Shown: positions 34,108 through 43,002, numbered from the stretch's first letter. The stretch: 64,000 nt of DNA from Bernardetia sp. ABR2-2B (GCF_037126435.1 NZ_CP147020.1:2221293-2285292); one strand, 5' to 3'. The notes: generated by a model not told the origin, from the sequence alone. Numbers and translations: made by a program.

Positions 34108-34827
34108 ATGAAGAACTTTAAAGGCATTTTAGGAGCTATACTTTGGATAATTGTCATTCTTATAGGATTTTACTTTTATCAATTTTCTAATCAAGAAAAA
34201 AAATTTATTTCTATTTATAACAGTAATGACAGTATTTTATATGAAAGCATGTACAAAAAATACAAAATAGACAGATTAGACATGACCGAACTACATTTTT
34301 ATACTGATGAAAGTTTAACAGAACGCTCATACCCATCTGAACAACGTATCTATACTTTCAACAATTCTTATCCAATATTAGACTCACTTAAAAAAAATAA
34401 TTTAATTACTTTAAATTCTATCATAACTCGTATTACATCTAAAGTAGATACACAAGCCATCATACATTCTGAACTAGCTTGGATAGCAGATGAAACAACA
34501 AACCCAAAGTTAAAATATCTCAGCAAAACTTGGCTTTCTAGAATATATGCAAATGCTTGGATAGATGTAATGAAAGGTGTGAAAATACGTCGCCTAGGGT
34601 TTGAACTCAAAAGAATAAAAGGAGATTCACTCGGTGTATTTATGAAGAGTTCAGATATTCCAAAAATATATTTAGACCAAACCATAAACATCAAAGAAGA
34701 CCAAAATAAATTCTCAATCACTACGCACTATTTTGGAAGAGATACATTAACGGTTACAAAAAACTATCGCATCACAACTCCAAAAGGACAGAAAATACAG
34801 CCTTTTGATTACGAAGAAATAAAATAA
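34108..34827 (+). CDS. hypothetical protein with an N-terminal membrane anchor
   Basis: A 239-aa protein with one hydrophobic segment (GILGAILWIIVILIGFYFYQ) and a soluble domain rich in strands (HFYTDESLTERSYPSEQRIY, later KFSITTHYFGRDTLTVTKNY). No enzymatic motif. It starts 8 bases after the split membrane gene and 6 bases before the pentapeptide gene, so the three probably form one operon. The first two share a layout (short anchor, then an extracytoplasmic domain), which suggests a common membrane complex. Function unknown. Confidence 0.65.
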   Translation: MKNFKGILGAILWIIVILIGFYFYQFSNQEKKFISIYNSNDSILYESMYKKYKIDRLDMTELHFYTDESLTERSYPSEQRIYTFNNSYPILDSLKKNNLITLNSIITRITSKVDTQAIIHSELAWIADETTNPKLKYLSKTWLSRIYANAWIDVMKGVKIRRLGFELKRIKGDSLGVFMKSSDIPKIYLDQTINIKEDQNKFSITTHYFGRDTLTVTKNYRITTPKGQKIQPFDYEEIK

Positions 34828-34833
34828 AAATTT

Positions 34834-35403
34834 ATGTCAGAATATATCGTATCAAAGTCATATCAAAACGAGGATTTTACAGAAAGTGAATTTTTAAAAG
34901 GAGAATATGAAGAATGTATTTTTTTGAATTGTATCTTTTCGCATAGTAATTTATCACATACTACATTTATTAATTGTAGCTTCGAAAGCTGTGATTTGAG
35001 TAGTGCAAAACTAGGAAATACTTCTTTTCAAGAAACAAAATTCAGAAACTCTAAACTTTTAGGTCTTCAATTTTCAGATTGTAATCCTTTTTTATTGGCT
35101 CTACATTTTGAAAACTGTTTGCTTGATTTTTCTTCCTTTTATAGGCTCAATCTCAAAGATTCTACCTTCAAAAACTCAACACTCAAAGAAGTAGATTTTA
35201 CAGAAACAAATCTAAAAAACATAATTTTTCAAGATTGTGAACTAGTGGGAGCTATTTTCGAAAATACTATTTTGGAAGGAGCAGACTTCCGAAGAGCAAC
35301 TAATTATTCTATTAATCCAGCTAAAAATAAAATCAAAAAAGCCAAATTTTCAACGTATGGAATAAAAGGGCTTTTGGATAGCTATGATATTTTGATTGAA
35401 TAA
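34834..35403 (+). CDS. pentapeptide-repeat protein
   Basis: A 189-aa right-handed quadrilateral beta-helix protein. Pentapeptides of the A(D/N)LxX kind run through most of the length: CIFLNCIFSHSNLSHTTFIN, SFESCDLSSAKLGNTSFQ, then SFYRLNLKDSTFKNSTLKEV, then AIFENTILEGADFRRA. The central run NPFLLALHFENC breaks the helix, as in McbG/Qnr-type relatives that bind DNA gyrase. Whether it protects gyrase here is unknown. It overlaps no neighbour and follows the membrane genes by 6 bases. Confidence 0.85.
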   Translation: MSEYIVSKSYQNEDFTESEFLKGEYEECIFLNCIFSHSNLSHTTFINCSFESCDLSSAKLGNTSFQETKFRNSKLLGLQFSDCNPFLLALHFENCLLDFSSFYRLNLKDSTFKNSTLKEVDFTETNLKNIIFQDCELVGAIFENTILEGADFRRATNYSINPAKNKIKKAKFSTYGIKGLLDSYDILIE

Positions 35404-35413
35404 TTTTAAAAAC

Positions 35414-35452
35414 TAAAAAACTCTTCTCTATTTTTAAAAATAGAAAAGAGTT
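35414..35452. terminator. terminator after the pentapeptide gene
   Basis: AAAACTCTT with TCTATTTT pairs with AAAATAGA and AAAGAGTTTT across a very short loop. It lies 11 bases past the stop at 35403 and can also serve the convergent thioredoxin gene. Confidence 0.85.
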
Positions 35453-35481
35453 TTGTCTTTACTTGTTGAAAGTGATACTTT

Positions 35482-35793
35482 TTACTTTACTAAGTGAGGC
35501 TCTACCATTGAGCGAAGACCTGCGAGAGGCATCATACCCGACTGACGAGAAACTGCTTCGCCATTCTTAAAGACAATAAAAGTAGGAATTCCTCGTACAT
35601 TGAAAGTAGAAGCAACAGCAGGATTATTATCTACATTTATTTTGACTACTTTTACTTTTTCTCCCATTTCAGAAGAAAAATCAGTAATCACAGGTGTCAT
35701 TGCTTGACAAGGTCCACACCAGTCTGCATAAAAATCTACTAAAACAGGTGTTTCTGATTGAATAATATCTTGAAATGATGGCTTAACGTCCAT
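35482..35793 (-). CDS. trxA: thioredoxin
   Basis: A 103-aa canonical thioredoxin with active site WCGPC (DFYADWCGPCQAMTPV) and cis-Pro loop VRGIPTFIVFKNGEAV. The open frame extends upstream to 35955, but that extension is low in complexity and not thioredoxin-like. The ATG at 35793 (MDVKPSF) matches the family start. No signal peptide, so it is the general cytosolic disulfide reductase. Confidence 0.92.
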   Translation of the reverse strand: MDVKPSFQDIIQSETPVLVDFYADWCGPCQAMTPVITDFSSEMGEKVKVVKINVDNNPAVASTFNVRGIPTFIVFKNGEAVSRQSGMMPLAGLRSMVEPHLVK

Positions 35794-36232
35794 AATATTT
35801 AGTTTTTTGATGTTTTGTAATTGAGTTAAAAAAATGAGTTGAAAAAGTTTGAATTCTGTATTTTGAAATAATTTACACAAACATATCAACATTCTTTCAT
35901 ATATACGTCTTCTATCTAAAAAGGTTTTATTATGCTGAACTATTTTATACTTCAAATTATTAAAGTAGTGTCAAAAATCTCTTTCTGAACTGATAAAGTC
36001 TATTTCCTCAATCTTCGTTAAATCTTATTAAAACCATTTTTATTCTGTTTTCTTGAATAAAATATAAGTTATCTTAGTAGAGTTGTTATGCTTATAGTTA
36101 AAATAATTTTCTATATAAATTGTTTTTCAACAACTTTACTTAATTTTGTTTGATAAGAAGAAGTTAGCTTATAAAGATAAATCAGCAAATCAATTTAAGA
36201 ATAAATCATTATCTAATTTATAGTATAGTTTT
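35794..36232. other. divergent intergenic region
   Basis: 439 bases between divergent trxA and the S41 protease. AT-rich, no gene, hairpin or repeat stands out. It presumably holds two promoters. Confidence 0.5.
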
Positions 36233-37984
36233 ATGTCAGAAAGTAATTCAGAATCTTCAAATGAGCGTCTTATCTACACACGCAGTACGCCTAAAGAGAA
36301 TAAAGCAAAGACAAAATCAACTACTTCTATCTCAGCAGCTCAAATAAAACTACCTATTTTTACGGCAATTGCTTTGGGAGTAGGTTTGATTTTTGGCGCA
36401 CGTTTTTTTGGAGGTCAAGGCAATTCTTTTTCTTCTTCTTTAGTTGGTTTGCAAACAGAAGAAAGCGCATCTGACCAAGCCAAGAAAATACGTCAAGTTC
36501 TTTCTTATATAGAAGACTATTATGTCGATACAGTTGATTTGACTGATATTACAGACCACGGCATAAAAGAAATGCTCTCCAAACTTGACCCTCACACTAG
36601 TTATATTCCTGCAAAAGATGTGGAGATAATGAACTCTCAATTAGAGGGAGATTTTGAAGGAATAGGTGTTGAGTTTGTTCTTTTTGAAGACACCATTCAA
36701 GTCATTATGCCAATTCCGAACAGTCCGTCTTCTAGGGCAGGAATAGAGGCAGGAGACAGAATCATAAAAGTAGATGAAACACCCGTTGCTAATGTAAAAA
36801 TTGATAATAGAAAGGTTTTTGATTTGCTTCGTGGCAAGAAAAATTCAAAAGTAAACTTGACTGTTTTTCGTCCCTATCAAAATAAAGAACTTGTTCTGAC
36901 AGTTGAGCGTGGCACAATTCCGACCAGCACAGTAGAGGTAGGTTATATGCTTACTCCCAAAACAGGTTATATCAAGGTGTCTCGTTTTGGAATGAATACA
37001 TTTAAAGAATTTGAAACGCAGCTCAATAAGCTTCTTCGTGCAGGAATGAAAGATTTAGTTTTGGATTTGCGTGGAAACCCTGGTGGATACATGGATCAAG
37101 CTGTCAAGATGGTAGATGAGCTTTTGGCAGGAAAAGAAATGATTGTTTATACTGACGGTAAAAAAGACCGTTTTGATAGTGAAGAAAAAGCACACAGAAA
37201 AGGAGATTTTGAAGAAGGTGCTGTAGTTGTTTTGTTAGATGAAGGAAGTGCTTCGGCTTCTGAAATTGTGGCTGGTGCATTGCAAGACAACGATAGAGCT
37301 TTGATAGTTGGTAGGCGTTCGTTTGGAAAAGGATTGGTTCAAAAACCGATTACACTTCGTGATGGTTCGGAGCTTCGTCTTACTATTTCTAGATATTATA
37401 CGCCAAGTGGTCGTAGCATTCAGAAGCCATACAGCGACACAACGGATTATAGCTTAGAGATTATGGAACGTTATACGAATGGCGAACTTTATGAAGCTGA
37501 TAGCTCAAAAATGAATAGAGAGAAAAAGTACAAGACGGCTCATGGAAGAACAGTTTATGGAAGTGGTGGAATAATGCCTGATATTTTTGTAGCAAGAGAT
37601 ACTTCTTATTTTACGCCTTATGTAGATTCACTTTACACAAAAAATGTAGTTCGCAACTGGACAAGCACCTATTATAATCTCAACAAGGAGAAATTCAAGG
37701 CGATGAGCGTAAAAGAATTTGTCTCTAATTTTACGATTGATAAAAACCTAGAAAATGATTTTTTAAGTTTTGCTAAAGGTCAAAAGGTAATTTTTAATGA
37801 TTCTCAATATCAGACTTCAAGAAGTTTTATTTTGAATCAGATAAAGGCAAATTTGGCAAAACTTAGTTGGCAGTCTGAAGGATATTATCCTGTTTTGAAT
37901 AAAGAAGATAAAGAAATCAAAGTTGCTTTAGAAAATATTGAAAGAGCAGAAGAACTCAAAAAATATTATTTGGTAAAAGAATAG
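36233..37984 (+). CDS. S41 family C-terminal processing peptidase (CtpA-like)
   Basis: A membrane-anchored serine protease. An N-terminal segment (PIFTAIALGVGLIFGARFFG) spans the membrane near residues 41-60. The S41 N-region YIEDYYVDTVDLTDI and LSKLDPHTSYIPA leads to a PDZ domain (SRAGIEAGDRIIKVDETPV). The protease core shows LRGNPGGYMDQAVKMVDE, the nucleophile loop GSASASEIVAGALQDN (338-353) and the Lys of SFGKGLVQ (K366). It would cleave periplasmic or cell-surface substrates at their C-termini. The 583-aa length includes a C-terminal tail of over 100 residues. No neighbour is functionally linked. Confidence 0.93.
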   Translation: MSESNSESSNERLIYTRSTPKENKAKTKSTTSISAAQIKLPIFTAIALGVGLIFGARFFGGQGNSFSSSLVGLQTEESASDQAKKIRQVLSYIEDYYVDTVDLTDITDHGIKEMLSKLDPHTSYIPAKDVEIMNSQLEGDFEGIGVEFVLFEDTIQVIMPIPNSPSSRAGIEAGDRIIKVDETPVANVKIDNRKVFDLLRGKKNSKVNLTVFRPYQNKELVLTVERGTIPTSTVEVGYMLTPKTGYIKVSRFGMNTFKEFETQLNKLLRAGMKDLVLDLRGNPGGYMDQAVKMVDELLAGKEMIVYTDGKKDRFDSEEKAHRKGDFEEGAVVVLLDEGSASASEIVAGALQDNDRALIVGRRSFGKGLVQKPITLRDGSELRLTISRYYTPSGRSIQKPYSDTTDYSLEIMERYTNGELYEADSSKMNREKKYKTAHGRTVYGSGGIMPDIFVARDTSYFTPYVDSLYTKNVVRNWTSTYYNLNKEKFKAMSVKEFVSNFTIDKNLENDFLSFAKGQKVIFNDSQYQTSRSFILNQIKANLAKLSWQSEGYYPVLNKEDKEIKVALENIERAEELKKYYLVKE

Positions 37985-38015
37985 ACTCTAAAAGTGCCTG
38001 TCTTGAACAATTTTA

Positions 38016-38573
38016 TTAATATTCTTCGCTCTTAATTTTGAAAGAATAATTGATATTTTCTGCTGCAAAAATGGCTTTATTTTTCATTGGTAATATCATA
38101 AACTCAAATGTAGGTTCTTTACCTGTTGTTTGTTCTGTTTGTCCCCCCAAAATTGAAACAGAATAAATTCCATTAGCTATTTTAATTTGTGCCTTTCTAT
38201 TTTTTAATAAAATATTAATGTTCTCTGGGCTATAATTTTTCAAATAGGGTACTGTAAATAAACAAATCTGTTCGCTTTTGACTTCCAAAAAATATCCGTC
38301 TTGTCTTATTTGCAGGTCATTTTTATGCTTTGAGAACTCACTATTTCCACTAAAATTGAAATAGATGGTATAAGGGTAGTTCTCGATTTGTGAGAGTGTA
38401 ATCATCTTTCCCTCTTTTATTGCTCTCTCTCCAAAATCTGTCGTAGTAAAATTATCGATTAAATTATTGGGTAGGTTATGCTTATTTTTATAATCTAATA
38501 ATGTGTATGGGTCTGCCAATATAAAATAGTCAAATAAATCATTCAACTGTTCTTCAAATTTATGTATTTCCAT
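38016..38573 (-). CDS. hypothetical cytoplasmic protein
   Basis: A 185-aa protein without signal or membrane segments (EQLNDLFDYFILADPYTLLD, later SVSILGGQTEQTTGKEPTFE). Mixed helix and strand. Not recognised. It starts 8 bases after the dnaB stop on the same strand and may be co-transcribed with it. Confidence 0.6.
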   Translation of the reverse strand: MEIHKFEEQLNDLFDYFILADPYTLLDYKNKHNLPNNLIDNFTTTDFGERAIKEGKMITLSQIENYPYTIYFNFSGNSEFSKHKNDLQIRQDGYFLEVKSEQICLFTVPYLKNYSPENINILLKNRKAQIKIANGIYSVSILGGQTEQTTGKEPTFEFMILPMKNKAIFAAENINYSFKIKSEEY

Positions 38574-38580
38574 TTTTCAC

Positions 38581-41094
38581 TTAAAAAGGAGGTTCATCAT
38601 CAAAATCAGCTGCTTTATTGTTCTTCAAATCATTATCAATCGGATTCATATTATTTCCTTTGCTTTGAAGTGTCGTAAATCCGTCGTCAATTGAAGGAAG
38701 ACTTGAAAGATTATCATTTGCATTTGGAAAACCACTATCATAGCCTGTATTTCCTGCCGAAAATCCTCCTTCATCCAAATCTTGAAATTTGGTATATTTT
38801 CCTACAAACTGTAAAATAACAGTTTCCAAACTACCGTGACGATTTTTTGCGATGATTACTTCGGCTGTTCCCTGTGTAGGGTTTCCCATTTCATCTTGCG
38901 TAATTTCATAATACTCAGGACGATAAAGGAAAATTACCATATCTGCATCTTGCTCTATGGAACCCGATTCTCTCAAATCTGAAAGCATTGGTTTTTTATC
39001 TCCTCCACGAGTTTCTACGGCACGAGAAAGCTGTGAGAGTGCCATTACAGGAACATTGAGTTCTTTTGCAAGTTGCTTTAAAGCTCTTGAAATACCTGCA
39101 ATTTCTTGTTCACGATTTCCTCCTGCACTTCCAGAATCTCCAGACATGAGCTGCAAATAATCAATGACAATCATATCCAAATCGTGCTGAGACTTTAACC
39201 TTCTTGCCTTTGCACGAAGTTCTAACATCGTAATGGCTGGTGTATCATCAATAAAAATCTTGGAAGCTGAAAGCTGTGTTGTCCTGTGGATAAGTTGCGC
39301 CCATTCGTGGTCTGCAATACTTCCGTTACGTAGTTTCTGACTTTCTACTTCTGCCTCTGATGACATCATACGGGTAAGTAACTGTTCGGCTGACATCTCT
39401 AGTGAAAAAATAGCTACACAATGCTCGTATTTTACAGCTGCATTTACGAGTGCCGAAAGTACAAAAGCTGTATTGTGCGTAAGCGTAAAATCATCTGTTA
39501 CATACAAGCTATCAGCACTATCGATTTTGATACAAGAGGCTTCTTTGTTTCCAATAAAATCAACTTTAGTAATGTACTTAAAAAGTGGTGAAATACTGTT
39601 ATTTGTAGTCGTTTGCGCTCCTGTTTCCAAATCTAAAAGAGTAGCAGGTAATTCAAACTCTACATTAAAATAATTTTCGCCTTTTTCATTTTCCTTAATG
39701 AAAACTATTCCACCTAAAGAACGAATTAGAAAAACAAAATCATCTTTGAGACGAGAAGAATCTGTTTTATATTTTCCTTTTGAGTCTTGATTCAAACGTC
39801 CTGAAAAAGCCAACATTCCATCTAAAAGCTCGGTTCGTTGTCGCACACTTGACCACAAATATTCTTGAGGAATAAAAGGCTCTTCTGAAAAATTGACCAT
39901 TTGGTCGCCAAAAGCATGTTGTAGTTTTTCATACGTTTCTGCCATTCTTTCGCTCGTTTTAAACGCATCTTTATCAGCTAAAAGGCTTGTTTGTCCTTGA
40001 TTGGCTACAAAAAGCCCCACCAAATAGCTACTCAAAGGTAGTTTTTTCTCTTCAAACTGAATTGGCATTACCATCGGAATATAATGATTTGGCTTACCTG
40101 CACCTGTAAGAAGTGTTTTTTTGATTTCCTTTAGAGAGCGAACAGCTAATTTATTTTCAGATTGCTGAAAAGTAATCCATAGATGTTCTTCACAACACTC
40201 TGTACTTGTTCCATCTTCAAAAGTAACTTTATAAATTGGTTTATTGCCTTGTGGAAAAACGTCTTTTACCTTATAAAACTTTCCATCACTTCCTGCCAGT
40301 AAATCTTCTTTTTTTATCTCTCCCATCGTTTTCCAACCATTTTGAGCCAGAAGTTTTGCATCGTGAGGTTGTGCTTTTCCCATACCGGGACGAGCTGCCA
40401 AAATAATCAAATCCGAACGCTGCCAACCTGCTGTTATTCTGTCCAAAGCCGTAAAACCACTCTGAATACCTGTAATTCCTGTTTTATTTTTTCGTTTTTC
40501 TTCTAAATCTTTTAAAGTATTGAGATAAACGGATGCCATATCAGAAGTACGTTTCCTAACATTATCTTCTGTAATTTCGAAAAGTTCACTCTGTGTTTCA
40601 TCTAAAAGCTCAAAAGCATCTTTTGTATCTTCGAAGGCATTTTCACGAACTGTAGAAGCTACACCAATCATTTTTCTTTTAATAGCACGTTCCACAACCT
40701 CGTGTGCGTGATAGACAACATTTGCAGAAGAACTAACCTCAGTAGTCAGACGAACAAGCGCATACGCACCTCCCACAATCTCTAAACTTCCATTTTTTTC
40801 TAATTGAGTTCTGACTGTCAGAAGGTCAATCGGAGAACCTTTAGCAGAAAGTTCCAACATTGATTGATAAATAAGCTGATGTGCATCTTTATAAAAACTA
40901 TCTGCCTTCAAAATATCAACTACATCTTCAAAAGCCTTTCTTTCTAATAAAAGCGCACCCAAAATAGCCTCTTCCAAAGGAATAGATTGAGGTGGAAGTT
41001 TGCCCATTTCATTGGATAAATCATTCGCAAAACCGTTTTGCTTTTTTTTGTTGAAAGAACCTTTTTTAGAAAAATTATTGCTTTTGTTATCCAT
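38581..41094 (-). CDS. dnaB: replicative DNA helicase DnaB with an in-frame intein
   Basis: The extein is a full DnaB: N-terminal helical domain (PPQSIPLEEAILGALLLERK), linker, and RecA-fold helicase. The Walker A loop ARPGMGK (to K240) is interrupted by a 301-residue intein and resumes with T542 (TAFVLSALVNAAVKYEHC). Walker B IVIDYLQLMS and LRESGSIEQDADMVIF follow. Spliced length is about 536 aa. The C-terminus ends ADFDDEPPF, an acidic tip resembling the SSB C-terminal tail. Splicing is required to restore the P-loop, so the intein must work for the cell to replicate, unless a second dnaB exists elsewhere. Confidence 0.95.
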   Translation of the reverse strand: MDNKSNNFSKKGSFNKKKQNGFANDLSNEMGKLPPQSIPLEEAILGALLLERKAFEDVVDILKADSFYKDAHQLIYQSMLELSAKGSPIDLLTVRTQLEKNGSLEIVGGAYALVRLTTEVSSSANVVYHAHEVVERAIKRKMIGVASTVRENAFEDTKDAFELLDETQSELFEITEDNVRKRTSDMASVYLNTLKDLEEKRKNKTGITGIQSGFTALDRITAGWQRSDLIILAARPGMGKAQPHDAKLLAQNGWKTMGEIKKEDLLAGSDGKFYKVKDVFPQGNKPIYKVTFEDGTSTECCEEHLWITFQQSENKLAVRSLKEIKKTLLTGAGKPNHYIPMVMPIQFEEKKLPLSSYLVGLFVANQGQTSLLADKDAFKTSERMAETYEKLQHAFGDQMVNFSEEPFIPQEYLWSSVRQRTELLDGMLAFSGRLNQDSKGKYKTDSSRLKDDFVFLIRSLGGIVFIKENEKGENYFNVEFELPATLLDLETGAQTTTNNSISPLFKYITKVDFIGNKEASCIKIDSADSLYVTDDFTLTHNTAFVLSALVNAAVKYEHCVAIFSLEMSAEQLLTRMMSSEAEVESQKLRNGSIADHEWAQLIHRTTQLSASKIFIDDTPAITMLELRAKARRLKSQHDLDMIVIDYLQLMSGDSGSAGGNREQEIAGISRALKQLAKELNVPVMALSQLSRAVETRGGDKKPMLSDLRESGSIEQDADMVIFLYRPEYYEITQDEMGNPTQGTAEVIIAKNRHGSLETVILQFVGKYTKFQDLDEGGFSAGNTGYDSGFPNANDNLSSLPSIDDGFTTLQSKGNNMNPIDNDLKNNKAADFDDEPPF
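39472..40374 (-). other. DnaB intein, class 3-like, with degenerate LAGLIDADG region
   Basis: Residues 241-541 of the precursor. The first residue is Ala (AQPHDAKLLAQNGWKTM), so the usual Cys/Ser1 is absent. Block B contains EEHLWITF (Trp), block F has ASCIKIDSADSLYV (Cys), and block G ends FTLTHN followed by extein Thr. This Trp/Cys/Thr set is the signature of class 3 inteins, in which the block F Cys starts splicing. In the middle, YLVGLFVANQGQ and LLDGMLAFSG occupy the LAGLIDADG positions but lack the catalytic acidic residues. The endonuclease therefore looks inactive. Confidence 0.9.
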
Positions 41095-41188
41095 TTCTAT
41101 TTTAGATTAACCATTATCAATATCTTAGTTGTAGATGATTGATAAGGTAGAGTTATTTTTACTATTTCTATTATTCTATCAGAAAGCT

Positions 41189-42043
41189 TTATTTTTGTTT
41201 CTTTTTCTTGATCAACTTTCTTCCTTCGCCATCAATACGACGTTTTACTTTTTTAGTATCTTCTGCTGCTGGTAGCTCTTCTGGAACAAACCCACGACGT
41301 ATCAATAATTGCCTTACTTCTTCATTATTTGTGATATGTTCTTGAGCTATTTCAGCAGAATTTTGCAAGTTTTTGTTTTTAATGTTTCCATTTGTTAGTG
41401 TTGTAGCTAATTGTTTACCACTAATCAAAGGAGTTTGTAAATAATCGGCTAATGCTCTATTTTTTGGAACACCTAATTTGTCTTTCATTCTTTGTGTTGT
41501 ATTTCCACCAAAAAAAGCTGTATCCCCTTGTGAACGTATGAGAGCGAAACCACGACTATCTGTACCTCGCTCATAAGCTAGTTGAGAGAGTAATTTTTCA
41601 GCAAGTGTTAATTTATCTCTTTCTTTTAGTCGTTCGGTTTCTTCTAAACGTTTTTCTATTAACTCTTGTTTTCTTGTCTGTATAGCAAAATACATTTGAG
41701 CAAAAGCAATTTCTTCTTTATTTGGGTCTCCATTTTGAGCAATAAGATAACAGGCATACCTAGTAAGTGCATAATCTTTCACTTCTCTTTCTCCTCCTTT
41801 TCCTACTAGTATCATTTTGCTGACATCAGCAAAATGATACTCAACACTCTGGGAGGCATTCTCACAAGAAATGACAGCCTTCTTTATTACCTTCTCAAAG
41901 TTCCTCCATTGTGTATAGTCAAAAATAGTTTGTAAATCTCTAGCAGACCAAAACTCTACTCCATCTTTTTCCTTTCTAATGTATTCAAGTTGAGCAAATA
42001 AATAATTACTTGTTGTCTTATCCATATTCTTTGAAGTTATCAT
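41189..42043 (-). CDS. dinD: DinD-like DNA damage-inducible protein
   Basis: Matches DinD over its length: VEFWSARDLQTIFDYTQWRN, FEKVIKKAVISCENASQSVE, the central ALTRYACYLIAQNGDPNKEE, and YFAIQTRKQELIEKRLEETE. The later GDTAFFGGNTTQRMKDKLGV is another family hallmark. In E. coli DinD is SOS-induced and inhibits RecA strand exchange. The ATG at 42043 is preferred over TTG 42049, and ATG 42025 is also possible. A Lys/Arg-rich C-terminus (KKVKRRIDGEGRKLIKKKKQ) may bind nucleic acid. It lies 94 bases upstream of dnaB. Confidence 0.85.
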   Translation of the reverse strand: MITSKNMDKTTSNYLFAQLEYIRKEKDGVEFWSARDLQTIFDYTQWRNFEKVIKKAVISCENASQSVEYHFADVSKMILVGKGGEREVKDYALTRYACYLIAQNGDPNKEEIAFAQMYFAIQTRKQELIEKRLEETERLKERDKLTLAEKLLSQLAYERGTDSRGFALIRSQGDTAFFGGNTTQRMKDKLGVPKNRALADYLQTPLISGKQLATTLTNGNIKNKNLQNSAEIAQEHITNNEEVRQLLIRRGFVPEELPAAEDTKKVKRRIDGEGRKLIKKKKQK

Positions 42044-42177
42044 TGTCAAATATATCTAAAATATAAGATACTTGAATTTAATCAAAAATTAGTAGAGATA
42101 GTTTTGGAAGCGTTTTTAATACAAATTTACTAAAATTAATAGCATAAACTAAAAAATAGAGTTTCATTTTTAAAGTT

Positions 42178-42672
42178 TTATTCCTCATTATTTTGATTCT
42201 GCCTATTCCAAATTCGTGTCAAATTCTCTATATTTTTTTTAGTCAGTATTTGTGTTCTAATTAAGGTTCTTATTCCATGAACCATAATCATAGATGCTTT
42301 ACCTGTTTCAATAAAATATTTTAATTCTAACTCATTTGTTAATCTAACCAATCCAAATATAATTTCAACGTCTCCGTAACCTTTGAAATTTCCATAGCTT
42401 TCATCTGAAACTTCATTCATACTACCTATTTTCTCAACTCCATTTTCTTTAGTAATTAGTCTTTGAGTAGTTAGAATACTATGATTTTCAGAATCAAGAA
42501 CCGTTGAACAAATGAGTAACTCATTTTCTTGTAATTCTAGTTGAATCTCATCATAAGGAAAGTCTGAATTGCAGACATAAAATTTAGTCCATCTAAAATT
42601 ATATGGTTTTATAGTATGTTTTCTGATAGCAGCAATGCAAATTCCGTGTTTTGATTTATCAGTCTTACTCAT
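42178..42672 (-). CDS. hypothetical protein with a mobile element just upstream
   Basis: A 164-aa cytoplasmic protein (HGICIAAIRKHTIKPYNFRW, later SYGNFKGYGDVEIIFGLVRL). Not recognised. Its start codon at 42672 is only 7 bases from the target duplication of a miniature element, so any promoter must now lie inside or beyond the element. It may be silenced, or be driven by the element. Confidence 0.55.
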   Translation of the reverse strand: MSKTDKSKHGICIAAIRKHTIKPYNFRWTKFYVCNSDFPYDEIQLELQENELLICSTVLDSENHSILTTQRLITKENGVEKIGSMNEVSDESYGNFKGYGDVEIIFGLVRLTNELELKYFIETGKASMIMVHGIRTLIRTQILTKKNIENLTRIWNRQNQNNEE

Positions 42673-42687
42673 TTTTGATTATCATTA

Positions 42688-42947
42688 ACGTGAACTCGGT
42701 ATTATATTTTTCAATTTTTACTCCTTTAGGAGTTCAATGTTGGTAGCAAATAAAGTAAAAAAGTGGTTCTTTACTCCTTTAGGAGTTATATATTCATTTC
42801 TCCACGTCAAAGATTTATATGTAGTTCCTACGGAACAATTTGATTTTAATCGTCTATTTTCTACCAACATATAGTTCTGATGGAACAAAATACAAAAAAT
42901 AGTGTGTAAACAGTTGAATTATAGTTTATTAAAAGCCGAGTTCACGT
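42688..42947. mobile_element. 260-bp miniature inverted-repeat element, copy 2
   Basis: The ends ACGTGAACTCGG (42688) and CCGAGTTCACGT (to 42947) are exact 12-bp inverted repeats. TATCATTA lies on both sides (42680-42687 and 42948-42955), an 8-bp target duplication. The interior differs from copy 1 and holds two copies of the palindromic word ACTCCTTTAGGAGT. No ORF. Confidence 0.93.
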
Positions 42948-43002
42948 TATCATTAGTGATTAATAGTAAAAAAATAATAGCATAAACTAAAAAACTTTGG
43001 GT

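Noticed and set aside
35794-35955. N-terminal extension of thioredoxin
   Set aside because: The extension has no domain character, and thioredoxin homology starts at the ATG at 35793.
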